From: Datnioides undecimradiatus
Taxonomy: Eukaryota; Chordata; Actinopteri; Lobotiformes; Datnioididae
Assembly (NCBI GenBank): GCA_008933995.1
Contig: WARS01001853.1
Coordinates: forward strand, 1,509,001-1,573,000
Length of the DNA: 64,000 nt
Reading direction: 5' to 3'
The notes beneath the pieces were generated by a model. The model had not been told where the DNA came from, did not search any database, and was given only the letters and a program-made list of their open reading frames with translations. Position numbers and translations under genes: made by a program. Shown in pieces: positions 35,940 to 50,439 of the stretch. Positions within the stretch are counted from its first letter, which is position 1; every line of letters begins with the position of its first letter.

Positions 35940-36148
35940 TCAGAACTCGGAGCTTTTTGCGGGTCCGTGAACGCAGCGCAGGCGGATCGCTTCATATTTT
36001 TTTTCCAGCGGCAGTTTGTTGAGTTTGAGTCGGGGGGTGGAGATCCGAAGAGCAAACTGTTTGATCGAGACGTCCGCTGCTGTCTGGATCGATCAGACCT
36101 GATCAGATCCGATCAGATCGATGGATTAGAGGCGCGGCTGCAGCAGAG
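35940..36148 (+). promoter_or_regulatory. Putative promoter / non-coding exon 1 of the STIM1 homologue
   Basis: A relatively CpG-rich stretch (CGTGAACGCAGCGCAGGCGG, GAGACGTCCGCTGCTG, GGCGCGGCTGCAGCAGAG) ends in a strong donor, CAGAG/GTGAGT, at 36148/36149. The next plus-strand exon has a matching acceptor (CTCTCTCAG) at 37592 and begins two bases before an ATG. Start of transcription is inferred only. Confidence 0.45.
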
Positions 36149-38468
36149 GTGAGTGATGAGCTGAGACTCGTGTGTGCGCAGCATGTCGTTGCAGGGATGT
36201 TGGTGTGAATGTGAGCAGCTGTCAGTGTGAAGGACAAGCAAACTTTATTTAAAAGTTTCTCAGAAGCAGATTGATGAAGACAATCACGCGACCGTCGGTG
36301 TTTTATGGGTTGGTCACGTGCTGGCGCAGGTAGTGTCACTGTGCTTTTATTTATTTTTCCTCATTATAGTAAAAAAACAACAAAATTCGGAGTTGAGTTT
36401 CCTCTCCAGCTCAGCAGGATGAACAGAGGGCCGTGAACGCCTCCTCATATTTGAGTCTCTTCCTCAAACTCAGTTTTGTGACTAAATGTGATCAAACAGC
36501 CTCAGATCATCTCCACTGAACATCACAGCAGAGGAGATGGCCAGCGTTAAAGTAACTGATTACATTTACTCAAACACCTCAGGCCTCGTGATCCTGGATT
36601 TCCTGGAGGTTCAAATCAGGCCCCAGGCTTTAGATTCTCTGACACTGTGAAAACATGTTTTTAAATAAAGAGTTTCTGACATTGAAATGAACAGTTTAAA
36701 CATTCCGGAGGGACAGAGAGTTCAGCCCACAGCAGCACAGACCAGGAACGTCTCTTATTGTTCTTCGCTTCTACACGGATTCAGTCGCTGCTCAGATTCA
36801 CATCAGCAGGGTCGTCTGCGCAGGGGCGGAGCAGACAGACTGGGGCCGGGGGCGTGGGGGGCAGGGGGTCACTGCAGGTGGACAGATTAAACCAGTGACA
36901 TGAACAACAGAGAACTTCCTGTTTATCAGATCATAGAACAGAGACAGAATCAGTGAAAAGAAGAATAAACAACAACTTGCAGCCACACAACAGTTAGAGT
37001 CAAAATCTCACCAATGTGATGAATGTGAAAACGCGACAGAGCAGCTTAAGGACCGCTAACTGCACTGCCTGGCAGGCTAACTGAACTAAAAAGCTAACAG
37101 CTGCTACAATTAAACTCTGTAAATCACAGAGCGGTGATGCAGAGCAGGAAACACAATCCAGTTTCAAGAGTTAGGGTTTTGTTTGACAACATGAAAAGAA
37201 AGCTAGCTTCAGCTGAGATCGCGACTTCCTGTCGGCTGAGGTTTGCTTGCTGTCATATGTGTGACCAGGTGGCGATTCATCAGCCTGGATCTGGGTTGCT
37301 TGATGTAAGCGATCATTGTAACTTACCCGCACTGCTAACAGATACAACCATGACAAACTGGCGTGCTGGTCTCTAGACTCGCCAGCCTGCTCTGACCCTC
37401 GGCTGCAAAACCAGAGCAAAGGAACCAGAAATAACAGAATTCATCTTTAAAATGTGGATTTTGTTGTTCAGCTACTGAGGGGAGAAACTGTTGATTCACT
37501 GAGTCACATGATGCTCACATGTTCAGATAATCAATATAAAATTGAAATAAGTGCTTTTATTTTGAAATCCAAAATCTCTCTCTCTCTCTCAGACATGGAG
37601 GGTGTGTGTATGTGGCTGGTGTGTGTGTGCATGCTGAGTGTGTGTGTTGGTGATCACAGTTCATTGGACAGAAGTGACCCACCCCCCCTGGACGACCAAC
37701 ATTATCGTCTGGTTTCCAATGGCAACACAACCCCAGGTGGGAAAACACGCCTTTCTTTTTGTGTCTGATAATTAGTTAATGTTAGCATGCTAACACAATG
37801 CTGAACACCCACTAACCATTAGCATGTTAGCAAGCGTTGCTCTTGTCCTGCACTCAGAGGACAACTGAGGAAGTGAAAACAGCCTGGATGTGGGCGCCAC
37901 CATCTTGCTTTGCTGATGTCATTTGGAGTCAAGTCTGTGCAGTTGTGACTTTTTTACCCCTCACCCAGATGTCCGCGCCTCACTTGTGGAGCACTAGAAT
38001 TTACTGATGTTCTTAAATGCACTCCTTACCCAGGCTGTAGCACTGACGGTGTTAAATCCTCCACCCCTGCAGCTAAGTCACTGAAAGAAGATGCTGCTTC
38101 CTTTGTTAGTTCCTCATTGGTCTGTGAGGCGTTCAGGGAAATGCCGGTTTGAAGTTTTTCTTCAGCTGAACTTTAGTGTTTTAATTATTAGCCTGTGTGT
38201 TAACGGTAGCCTTTGTTGTGTTAAAAACAAACGCTGGATGTTTTTATTGTTTCGTTGACAGAATCCATCGAAGCCTCGGATCATTTTGACAAACACAGAC
38301 ATTGTTCTTGTGAGGGTTGTTTTTCTGTTTGTGGTCATTGTGTTTGTGGTTTTTGGCATAGTAAACAAATGAGCCTGACAGTCCTGTTACTATAGAAACT
38401 ATGGTCCGTCCAATCAGGAGCCATCCTCATGTTCAGACTGTAAAAGTTCATTTAAAACACGGAAATAT

Positions 38469-38664
38469 GCGTGTGTGTGTGTGTGTGTGCAGCCGAGATA
38501 GCGTGGGAGCTAGCCGTTAGCAGCTAACCACAGCTTCCTGGAGTAGAAATGTTGATGATGTCATAGGAAGTGTGTTGACATAAATAAACTTGTTTCCTGG
38601 GTTCACATGTGTATAAATAACGTGTAGATTGTTTCCAGTCAATGTTAATGTGATTGTTCATGCT

Positions 38665-38698
<34 letters not shown>
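38469..38698. repeat. (GT)n tracts in the first STIM1-like intron
   Basis: GT runs lie at 38469-38489 and about 38666-38698. The rest of the 37.8-39.4 kb intron has no recognised exon; it is rich in short TTAGCATT/TTAACAT phrases at 38.8-39.1 kb. Confidence 0.9.
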
Positions 38699-38705
<7 letters not shown>

Positions 38706-39664
38706 TGTGAGCGTGCACAGGAAGAAGAGGCTGCAGCCCTCATTATGTGGAGCTGCTCTGTTTGTATAAGTACATAAATACTTTTTTAACTATCTTAACG
38801 TTTCCGCATTAGCTTATAAACATTAGCATTGGCAGCTTTACCTGCATTAACATTTCATTTTAGCCATTTTGACATAAACATGTTAACATTAGCATCTCCA
38901 AGCTTACAAATATGTAAACATGCAACTGTTGACATCAACATATTAACAGAAATGTTTTAGCATTAGCATTTAGCAGTGACACTTTGACATTAGCATATTG
39001 TTGATAGCACTTTAGCAGAAATATATAATGATAATAATGTTGATTTTAGCATTTTAACACAAATATTTTAGCATTAGCTTTTAGCTTCTCTGCTCTCAGC
39101 TCTGATCTGCAGCAACAGTAAAAGTCATTTTTCCAGTTGGTATCTCTTACCCATGATGCTTTGCTCTATGCTATCGCACGTTGTTATGGAATGTACCATC
39201 ATTATGTGGAAGGATAAGGTAAAGAGCGCAGCTTGTTGTCAGCTGTGACATTTGTATTCTCCGTTGTTTTATCCAATAAGGATTGGCTTAGGCAAGGTGG
39301 ATGCTGGGAAGTGAAGTCCTCCTGCCGTGTCGGAGTGTGTTCAGGCTGATGTGTGTGACTTTGAGTCGACCTCGGTCCTGTTGTTAATTCTATTATCTCT
39401 GTATTTTTATCCTCACAGCTGCTGATGTTAATCCTCAGACCTTTAACTGAGGCTGCTTTCTCACCTGTCGCGCACTTTACCTCTGCGTCTTCTTCTGTGG
39501 TGTTGTGCCCGTCACCGTGGTGCAGGGGGAGCTTGTGCTGGGTCTATACTGGGATCAGGGGCTGCAGCGGCCGTCCTGCAGATTCTTTTGTTATAGGTTT
39601 AAATCTGTTCAGCATCACATTTCAGCTGCTGCAGGCGGGGTCAGTGAACGCAGCGGCAGGCGGG

Positions 39665-40095
39665 TCATCTCTGGATTACATCGACTGCAGACACTACAGT
39701 TACTCTAAAATACTCTGATTACATCTGACTGCAGACAACACTGTTACTCATCTCCTGATTATCTGACTGCAGACACTGCTGTTACTCTAAATACTCTGAT
39801 TACATCTGACTGCAGACACTAGTTACTCTAAATACTCTGATTACATCTGACTGCAGACAACCTGTTACTCATCTCTGATTACATCTGACTGCAGACAACA
39901 CTGTTACTCTAAATACTCTGATTACATCTGACTGCAGACACTGCTGTTACTCTAAATACTCTGATTACATCTGACTGCAGACAACACTGTTACTCTAAAT
40001 ACTCTGATTACATCTGACTGCAGACACTGCTGTTACTCTAAATACTCTGATTACATCTGACTGCAGACACTGCTGTTACTCTAAATACTCTAACT
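39665..40095. repeat. 46-bp minisatellite, about 9-10 units
   Basis: The unit contains ACTCTAAATACTCTGATTAC then ATCTGACTGCAGACACTGCTGTT, in tandem with small deletions. Stray units of the same family are at about 6610-6740 and 32755-32825. Confidence 0.95.
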
Positions 40096-41084
40096 ACACA
40101 CAGCTGGAAACTTATTTATATGGAAATGTTTTTCACACTGAACATGTAACCTACTGGCCTGCACTCACACACCACACACACACACACTCAGCTGAGTGAT
40201 CATGCAGAGCCTCTCTGCATCTGAGGCTGAAATGACCAAATGTAGGCATGAATGAAGTTCTCACTCTGTTCGGTGCCTTTAAATGTGCTCCGTTGTCATG
40301 ACAACGTTGGCGGCAGCTGATGGTGGTTTTAATGGATGATCATGGATGCTAGCTGCTAGCTGAGGCTAACAGGCCCTGAGACTGCTGCTGCTGGAGGAGG
40401 AGAGCAGATAAATGTTCCTCACAGCAGAGTGATTTCAGTTTCAGAGCGGTCAGTGATTCTTCTTCCGCTCTAGCTCTGTGAGGCTGAGCGGCGCCGCAGC
40501 TCTGTGACCCCAAACAAAGATGGCTGCCAGGAGAGATGTTTACTCAGCCCGTTTCTGGCTCGAGCCGACATTCGTCAAACTGACACAGAAGCTCCGGCTC
40601 TCGGCGCTGTCTCACTGTTTGTTATCACACAGACTAAATTAATCAGCTGTGAGCCTAACGAGCTTAACGAGTCAGTCACTGTTTACTCTCATCACTGCTT
40701 CACAAACTGCAGAATATCGTTTGATATTATTATTAATCATAATGCTGCTGTGTTGTAGATCGTGATGCAATAGATCAACAGCTCTGTCCCCCGATTGCTG
40801 AAGCGATCGCATCTAGCTGATGGACGGCGCTGACGGGACGGTGGACACGGCCGAGACGGACGAGGTGAGACGGAGACGCTCGCAGGTTGTCTGCCCTACG
40901 CTGTCGGCTGACAACTAGACAACCTAAATGACCCCTGACCCCCCCCACGGTTTCTCAGGGAGGGACCTGGAAGTGTCCATTTTAAAGCCAAACACAGCAG
41001 CTTCCACCAGGTCGACCTGCACATCAGCCTGGACGACATGTGGAGTGCCTGGAAGAGCTCTGAAGGTCAGACAGCCACCTGACA

Positions 41085-41240
41085 TATGACCACGACAGAC
41101 AGACAGGCAGGCAGACAGGCAGACAGACAGACAGACAGGCAGGCAGACAGACAGACAGACAGGCAGAGAGACAGGCAGACAGGCAGAGAGACAGGCAGAC
41201 AGACAGAGAGGCAGACAGACAGACAGACAGACAGGCAGAG
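41085..41240. repeat. (CAGA/CAGG)n microsatellite
   Basis: About 150 bp of CAGA and CAGG tetranucleotides, starting 20 bases past the STIM1-like donor at 41066. Confidence 0.95.
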
Positions 41241-41836
41241 TGCAGCTGAGGTTAACTTTAGTTCTGAGTTTTTGTGTAAAACTCTGAGAAATTAAAAACA
41301 TCCTGACTAAAATAAACAAAAACACACAAACATCAACAGAGAAACTCTTCAGTAAACAAAGGTCTGAGGTGTGACCTCACAGTGACGCGTTGTTTATTCA
41401 CTACATAAACAAAACAACACGCTCACATCAGGACCTCATCTCAAAACCAGGTAAGAGAAGAAGAGGCGGGGCAGGAGGCAGGAAGAGAAGGACAGAAGGA
41501 ACTGAAGGACTGAAGGAAAGAAGGAATAAAGTAAAGGAGAGGAGGATGTGGACAGGCTGATGTAAAATAAGAGTCCTATTTGTGGATCTTCATTTGCGCC
41601 ATGACGACAAAAACGACCCACGAAGAAGAAAAGTGTTTATTTTTAGCAGCACTGCACAAACACAGATGATCGGCAGAGAAACAGCTGCTGTCGGCGTCAC
41701 ACTCAGGACGCTGTGCGCCGGGAAACAGGTTCAAACTGCACCGCTGCTGACTCACACGCATGTTTGTTTACACACGTCAGCAGGTGTTTGTTTGTTCAGA
41801 CGTGATGTCGACACACAGACTCATTCAGTGCACTGA

Positions 41837-41971
<135 letters not shown>

Positions 41972-42119
41972 TGACACACACACACACTGATACACATGCA
42001 GTCTCACACACACACTGTCAAAGCTTCCTGTCAGTCCCCACACTCAACTCAACTCACACCTCAAATGTTGGAGTGTCACCAGATGATACACCACTGGGGC
42101 AGTGAAAGCACCGGCATGA

Positions 42120-43263
<1,144 letters not shown>

Positions 43264-43689
43264 AACATGTTGGTTCCCCTCTGCTCTTCTTCTTTCCTGC
43301 TGCAGCTCGTTGCTCTGATACTGCTGTTACCGTGACAACACAGTGGTGTTGTTACAGCCTATCTGTGCTGTAGGTACTTTGCTGGGCGACACGGCTCCCT
43401 CCTGTTCTCGGGGCAGTTCTGTGTAGCAGTACCTGTAGCACCGCGCTGTGAGTACTGTGCTGTCGGTGTGGGCAGCTGGGCGGGTGCTGTGTCAGCAGAT
43501 TAGACTCAGACAGGTGCTCACACACAGGACAGGTCACATGTATGCTGTTACACACACACACACAGTGAGCACCCAGACTGAGGGGCACAGCGCCCCCTGC
43601 TGCCACCAGCACTCAGACTCAATTATGAAGTACATGAAAGTACAAGTACTGCTTGTGTATGTACAGCAGCAGAGGGTGTCTGAGGTACT

Positions 43690-44470
43690 ACTGACGGTGC
43701 AGTGATGGTAGTAACAGCAGTAGAAATGCAAGAGATGCTGTGGAAATAGTTGTAGTGGTAGTAGCAGGACTAGAGGTGGTACTATTAATACTGGTGGCAG
43801 GAGTGCAGTAGTAGTAGAAACAGTAGTGAAAATAGTAGTAATTGCCAGCCAGCATAAATACTTTACTCGTGTTGCTTTCTTGGCTGTAGTACCAACACTA
43901 GTGGGTATACTAACAGTAGTACTCACAGAAGTAGTAACAGCAGTGGTAGTAGTAGAAGTACCATAAAAGGCAGTACTACTAACAGTACTATAAGCAGAAT
44001 TAGTGGTAGTAGCAGTAGAAGTAATTACTATTATTACTGGTGATAGAAGTACAGTATAATACAACAGCAGTAGTGGAAGTAGTAGTATTAAAAGTAACAT
44101 TAGTTGCAGTTGTAGTAACAATAGTAGTAGTATACTAACAGTAGTACTAGTGGTATAAGTAACATTAGTGGCAGTACTACTAACAGTATTAGTAGAATCA
44201 GTGGTAGCAGCAGTAGTAGTAGTAATACTACAGCAGTAGTAAGTAGTAGCAGTATTGTAGTAATACTTTCTACTACTATGACTAATCAATGACTCTACTG
44301 CGGTCGGCCTGCGTGGTACATGCAATTACTGTCAGCTGTGGCAGCAGTGAAGCAGTTGTAGTACCAGCAGTAGTTGTAGCAGTACTGATGGTACTAACAG
44401 TACTAAAGGTAACAGTAGTAGCTGTAGCAACAGAAGTACTCAAGCTTTCTACCAGCTTCATGGTCTTCCT
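43690..44470. repeat. Degenerate (AGT)n trinucleotide tract
   Basis: Nearly 800 bp dominated by AGTAGTAG, AACAGTAGT and ACTACTAC, in an intron of the STIM1-like gene. The minus-strand reading is a long Thr/Ser/Val/Leu-rich phantom ORF. A similar tract is at 57410-57880. Confidence 0.9.
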
Positions 44471-44785
44471 CATCCAGGACCAGTTTAGGTTTTAGTCACA
44501 TGACCAAAGCCTGATAACCAGCACAGTGAGCCATCGTCATGACGACATAGGAAGTGAACGCGCTGAGGAAGACCATGAAGTTTGGCTGAAAGCTCAGCGA
44601 CGCTGACTTCGTGTAGACTGTCAGCATGTGATCAGTGACTGAGATCACATGATCAGGTGTGAGTGAAGGCAACAGGTCACATGACCCAGACTGTTGTTGC
44701 AGGCTGCAGAAGGCTCAGGAGGAGCAGCGCTGCGTTCAGGTGGAGAAGGTGAAGGTGGAGGAGGAGCTGAGGAGCAAGATCGTGA

Positions 44786-44893
<108 letters not shown>

Positions 44894-45164
44894 TGACGGT
44901 CACATGACAGACAGCTGGCAGTTAACGTTCAGTGATCCTGACGAAATCAAGGCAAGCGTGGAGGTTCTTGTACTGTGTCATGCATTGTGTGTCTGACTTG
45001 AGTCTTGGCGTGGGCGCTGAGGAAGGAGGGAGCTGGAGTCGCGGGCTCGTGAAACGCCGAGAAGCTCTCAGAATGGCTGCAGCTGGCACGAGATCGAAGT
45101 CAGTACTACAACACCAAGAAACAGAGCGCAGAGAGGCAGCTGCTGCAGGCCAGGGAGGGGGTGA

Positions 45165-45577
<413 letters not shown>

Positions 45578-46204
45578 TGAGTGACCTCTGACCTCCAACC
45601 AGACCGGACGTTACCTTCCTCAAACCCACAAACATTTGATTGGCCACTCCCAAAGCCCCGCCCCCATAGTTACCGCACCTCTGACACATATTTGGTTTAA
45701 AATGATGACACTGAACATGACAGGCCCCTGACTTCAGACCAAAGTAAACAAAGATCATGATGTCATGCTAACAGACTGAGGCTAAAGCTAATAGCTCTAA
45801 CAGACTTAGTTCAGTCTTGAAGTGGCCTCTGTATCCTGCAGAGGTTCCTAGTTCCACCCCTGCCCCCCTCTGCTAACACCCCCTGCCCCCCCTCAGACAG
45901 GCCCTGGCTGATGTGACGGCGGCGCTGCGGGAGAAGCTGAACCGCTGGCAGCAGAGTCAGTGTCTGACCGGATTCTGTGTGGTCAATAACCCGGGTCTGG
46001 GAGCACTGGCTGCCGCACTCAACCTGGACCCGTCCTTCCTTGGCCTGCGACCTCCGACCCCATAGCACCTCCTCCTCTCTGACGACCTTGACGACATGGG
46101 CCGAAGACATCCTGTCTCCGGGGACGCTGCAGTGTACGTTTTTATCTTTTATATGAAGACAAAGTTCACTCACTTTCAGGCTAACGTTAGCATGAGGAGA
46201 ATGC

Positions 46205-46345
46205 CTGTCAAGCTCTGTTAGCTAACGTGTCTTGTCAGCTCTGTTAGCTAATGTGTCTTGTTAGCTTTGTTAGCTAGCGTGTCTTGTTAGCTTTGTTAGC
46301 TAACTTGTCTTGTCAGCTCTGTTAGCTAATGTGTCTTGTTAGCCC
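46205..46345. repeat. Minisatellite, unit about 26 bp, 5-6 copies
   Basis: The unit is GCTCTGTTAGCTAACGTGTC plus TTGTCA, with minor changes, in the intron after the STIM1-like exon ending at 46133. Confidence 0.9.
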
Positions 46346-47962
46346 AGATGCTACACAGACTGTATCTCCGTGACTCTGTGCGTCGTCGCGACACATTAAT
46401 CTGGAACTTTCTCCACGTTGCTGCTGCGACTTCTGGATTTTGCTCATTTTGTCTGCTGACTGAAGTCCAGAGATTTCAGTCTTCGTTGCTGATTCACTGT
46501 AGAGAGTTGCTTCAAGTCTCTGCTGAGGCTCATGAGGGACAGATTTACCTGATTCACCTGACCACATCTCCTCTCAGCTCACCTGCTGTCTGCTCTCAGT
46601 CTCCACCCCCTCCTCTGATTGGTCCTCTTTTCTTGGCATCTCTCTCTTGATTGGCTCCCCCCAGATGCAGCTTGGCAGATGGACCGGCGAGTGAGCGACC
46701 TCTGGCCCCTGAGTGGCATCGCAGACACCCAGTCACCATGGAAACACTCCGGTTGGCCCCTCCCTCTTTCCTCCTCCCTCTCTCTGATTGGCTCTGTGCA
46801 GTGAGTGGGGACACCTGATCCGGTCGATCATATCCATATCACACACGGTTTGGAGAAGCAGCAGGTGCAGGGAGCAAAGCAATGCAGTGGTTAAAAAACA
46901 GATTTTAGACGCCTCAAAACATCAATTTTAATTGAATATTATTGTTTATTGGTAATTATTGTATTTCAGTTGGTTTACCTCGCTGTCAGACAGAGTTCTC
47001 TCACGTAACTGAACTCGTAAATCCACCAGAGTCCTTCGACCAAAACAGTAATTTCACCTTCACACAGTCACACTAACAAACAGATGGAGGCAGCAGTCGA
47101 CGGCTCCTGTGTTCAACAAGCTGAAATGACTGTTTTGGTCAGAGGAGCCTGGTGGATTTAAACAGAGCTCACATAAATGAAACAGCCCCAGCTTCCCATC
47201 GGAAAGAGCTGCCTGATGAGAACTGGGCTGATTGTTCAGCAGGATGTAGATCCAACATGCAGCATCATCTCAGTTCATCCACAGATGAATTTGTGTGAAG
47301 TCTTGAATTCACTGGGTTCAGAGGTTTGTAGAGTCCACTGCTCCCAGGCTTCATGCTAAGCTAGGCTAGCGTCCTGACTGCAGCTCTGTGCTAGTCTGAC
47401 CATCTGAATGCACTTCCCTTCTGTGGTTTCAGCAAGCAAACCTCATCAAACTGTTTGTGTCTGTGAACATGACGGGCTGCAGGTGAACGCAGGTGAACGC
47501 CTCACCTGTGTAGCTCCCCATGCTGCTGCTCAGATCAGACAAAGCTGTTCTGAGTCTCTTCTTCTCCTCTTTGCCTGTAAAACACTGTGTTTAACCTCAC
47601 AGCAGCTGTTTCCCTCCCATCTTCCCACTAACATCCGCCCGCAGGTCTGCAGCAGCTCAAAGAAAAGCTCTGGTTCCTGGAACGAGTCAGTTGTGTGTCA
47701 CAGCTGAACGCGACCGATCCACGCTGAGTGTCTCAGTTCAAAGTTTCCAACAAAAGTTTGGAAACAAAAGTTTTTCTTTCGTTTGTTTTTCCTTCATTAA
47801 AACATTTTATCACATTTCACACTTTCCCTCCTGAACACGTGCTGCTTGAGCTCGCCACCTTCAGAGATACTTCCTGTTTGTGAGTCTGCACTTCCTATAT
47901 CGGCTTTTCAAAATAAAACCGTCATCTCAGTCTGACTCCCCCTCTTCCTCCCTCTCCTGCAG

Positions 47963-48435
47963 CCCAGAGTCTGATGCCCCTGCGACAGAGGATGGGAGAC
48001 ACCACTCTGCCGTTCAGCTCTCAGAGGTTGGTTGAAGGCGGGGCTTATCTCCAGCAGGAAGAGTGGTCAGTTCTGGCGTCCCGCCCTCCCAGTGGCCGCG
48101 GCGGCAGGAATCGCGGCCACTCAGTGGCCAGCTGGAGTTTCTCTCTGTGCCCTCCCCCTCTCTCTCCTCCTCACTGTCTCACCCGTCCAGTGGTCCCTCC
48201 TCTCCGCCCCCTCCCCACGCCTTCTCACTCTGTCCTCCCCCCAGCTCCTCCTCCTCCTACGCTGAAGGCACCGCTCATTTCTCTGCTCTGCTCTTCCATT
48301 CCTCTTATTTCCATTCTCTGGAGGCGGCGTCCAGCCCCCCGTCTGCAGGAGGTGCTGCGACCGGCCGGAGGCAGCGCTGCCGCTCCGGAAGCTTTGGGTA
48401 TCTTCCTCTGCACGGCTGATTTCCAAAGATACTGA
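47963..48435 (+). other. STIM1-like exon with long open read-through into a GC-rich Pro/Ser region
   Basis: The exon 47963-48026 reads LMPLRQRMGDTTLPFSSQR and ends at a GT donor in phase with 49709 (DIMNRSDSDSALPLSH), so that splice is expected. If the donor is not used, the frame stays open to a TGA at 48433-48435 through a Pro/Ser/Leu-rich, GC-rich stretch. Other frames of the stretch are also open, a composition effect. It could be an alternative terminal exon or an intron with biased composition. Not decided. Confidence 0.35.
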
Positions 48436-50429
48436 CGAACTAACACAGAAACCTGGTTTAAACAGATTAAGATCCGACTGAGATTCATCGAGCTTCTTCT
48501 AAAACACGTGTGAGAGATCAGGATGTAAGGTTTCAGAGCTGCAGGGTTCGTTTTGGTCTGTGCGTTTTGTTAATGAGCCAACGACCTGATCAGGACCTGA
48601 AGCTTCAAATACACAAACAACCAGGTCCAAAGTTTACCCACTTTCAGGCTAATGTTAGCACGAGCTGGAGAAGCTAAGGTTGCTAGCGTATCTTGCTAGC
48701 TCAGATGCGTGACACATTTTATTCTGCTGGATCTGTTTCAAGTTCAGATTGAATTAGTGTGTCAGGATGCAGCGTTACGAGCTCTGTGGGGAGATCTGTG
48801 TATGTTCTTATGCTGAGGATCGATTTCCCCGCAGCTGCAGCCCTGATTCACCAGCGTAAAGTCTGCGTGAAATAAATAGTCTGCAGGAGTTTAACACCTT
48901 ATTAAATATAAAGCAGTGGTGAATGAGGTCCAGTGAACGCCACGTCGTAGCGTTATCTCTGTGTCGCCTCCTGCTCGATGTTCTCCCTCCTCACTTCGCT
49001 GCATTTCCTTCTATAAACACAATTTAATCAACTAACTCTTGATTGTTTGTCATCACATCATCTGACTTCAGTATCACAGCTAAATAACTAACTATGCTTC
49101 ATCAGACACTGTGTTTGTAGCTCAGATTAAACGTCATTATCTGTCTCCTGATGTTCACCCACAGCATCGTAGCTTCCACTGTGAAACCTTTAATCTGTAC
49201 ACAGCGTCCTCCACACCGACATGTGTGTTGTAACATGTAGGGCAGCCGCTGTCTGAGCTACGTACTGAATGAACTGTGTTGTCTGGACTGTTGCAGATGT
49301 CAAACAAACAAGAGTTTCTCAGGTTTTTGGGGAATTGATTATGAAAAAAACAGAATTAAACAAATTTTTTCTTTATTTTAAAGATAAAGTTGGTGTAAAC
49401 AAGGAAAAACCTAGAGGTAGAAACCATATAAGGACTTAAATCAATATGCCAAACAGTTATTGTCAGAAGCGCTGCAGCAGTAGCTTGTTTCCACATGCTC
49501 CGTGTCTTCAGTGTCCTGCAATGTGTGGACAGTGCCCCAGCTCATACTGGAGGCCTGAGGAGCATCGAGTCTGTAAGAGACCTGGTTTCAGCAGCAGATG
49601 AGTCGATTTCAGTTTGCATGTGTGAGGAGTTTGAGGCTGGGAGCAGAAGATTCAGACGCTCATCGTTAGCAATTTTAGCTCATGCTGTGTTTACTCTCCT
49701 TCTCTCAGGGACATCATGAACCGCTCAGACTCTGACTCCGCCCTCCCTCTCTCTCACGGCGAATCACGAGGACTTTACGGCTCCAAGCCTTTCCTCCTGT
49801 CATCCAGGCTCCACCCTCTGCAGGGTCAGAGCCCCGGGGTCGGTGAAGGAGGAGGAGGAGGTGGAGGCGGCCTAGAGAAGAGCTCCAGCCTTGGGGAGCT
49901 GAGAGGCACCTCTGCCGCCCTCATCCCATCCTGCTCCATCCGCTCCCTCTGCATCACATCCGACACCGTCGACGGCCCGCTTGCCTTCTCGTCCTCCGCC
50001 TCGTCCAGCTCATCCGGCAGTGGTCAGGGGACCGGCGTCCAGGTCCCAGCCAGGAGGAGCCCAGTGGAGGCTGACAGAAGGAGAAGCGAGTAGATCCAGC
50101 AACCCGGAGGAAGCAGCTTTTGTAGATCTTCAGAAGAAGCAGGGACGTCACTGAACCAGAGGAACATCTCTGTCACCTGCTTCTATCTCATGACGAGGTC
50201 TTCTTCATCACAGTGAACGAACCAAACGGGAACATCAGCCTTCAACACGTCTCCTCATTCAGTCATTACACCTGTCTGATCTGTTTTCTCTGTCAAACTG
50301 AGAAACGATCAGATTTGGATTCACAGACGACAAAGAGTTGAACCTTCATCGACACAAACAGAAGAAAAGGACCGAAGAGGTGAACAACCAGACTGAGGGA
50401 GGCGAAGCCTTCTGATGTAAACAAGATGA

Positions 50430-50435
50430 AATAAA
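50430..50435 (+). terminator. Polyadenylation signal of the STIM1-like gene
   Basis: AATAAA about 340 bases after the last stop codon (50091-50093). Confidence 0.55.
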
Positions 50436-50439
50436 CAGG

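Noticed and set aside
43534-44325. 263-codon Thr/Ser-rich ORF
   Set aside because: Translation of the degenerate AGT trinucleotide tract.
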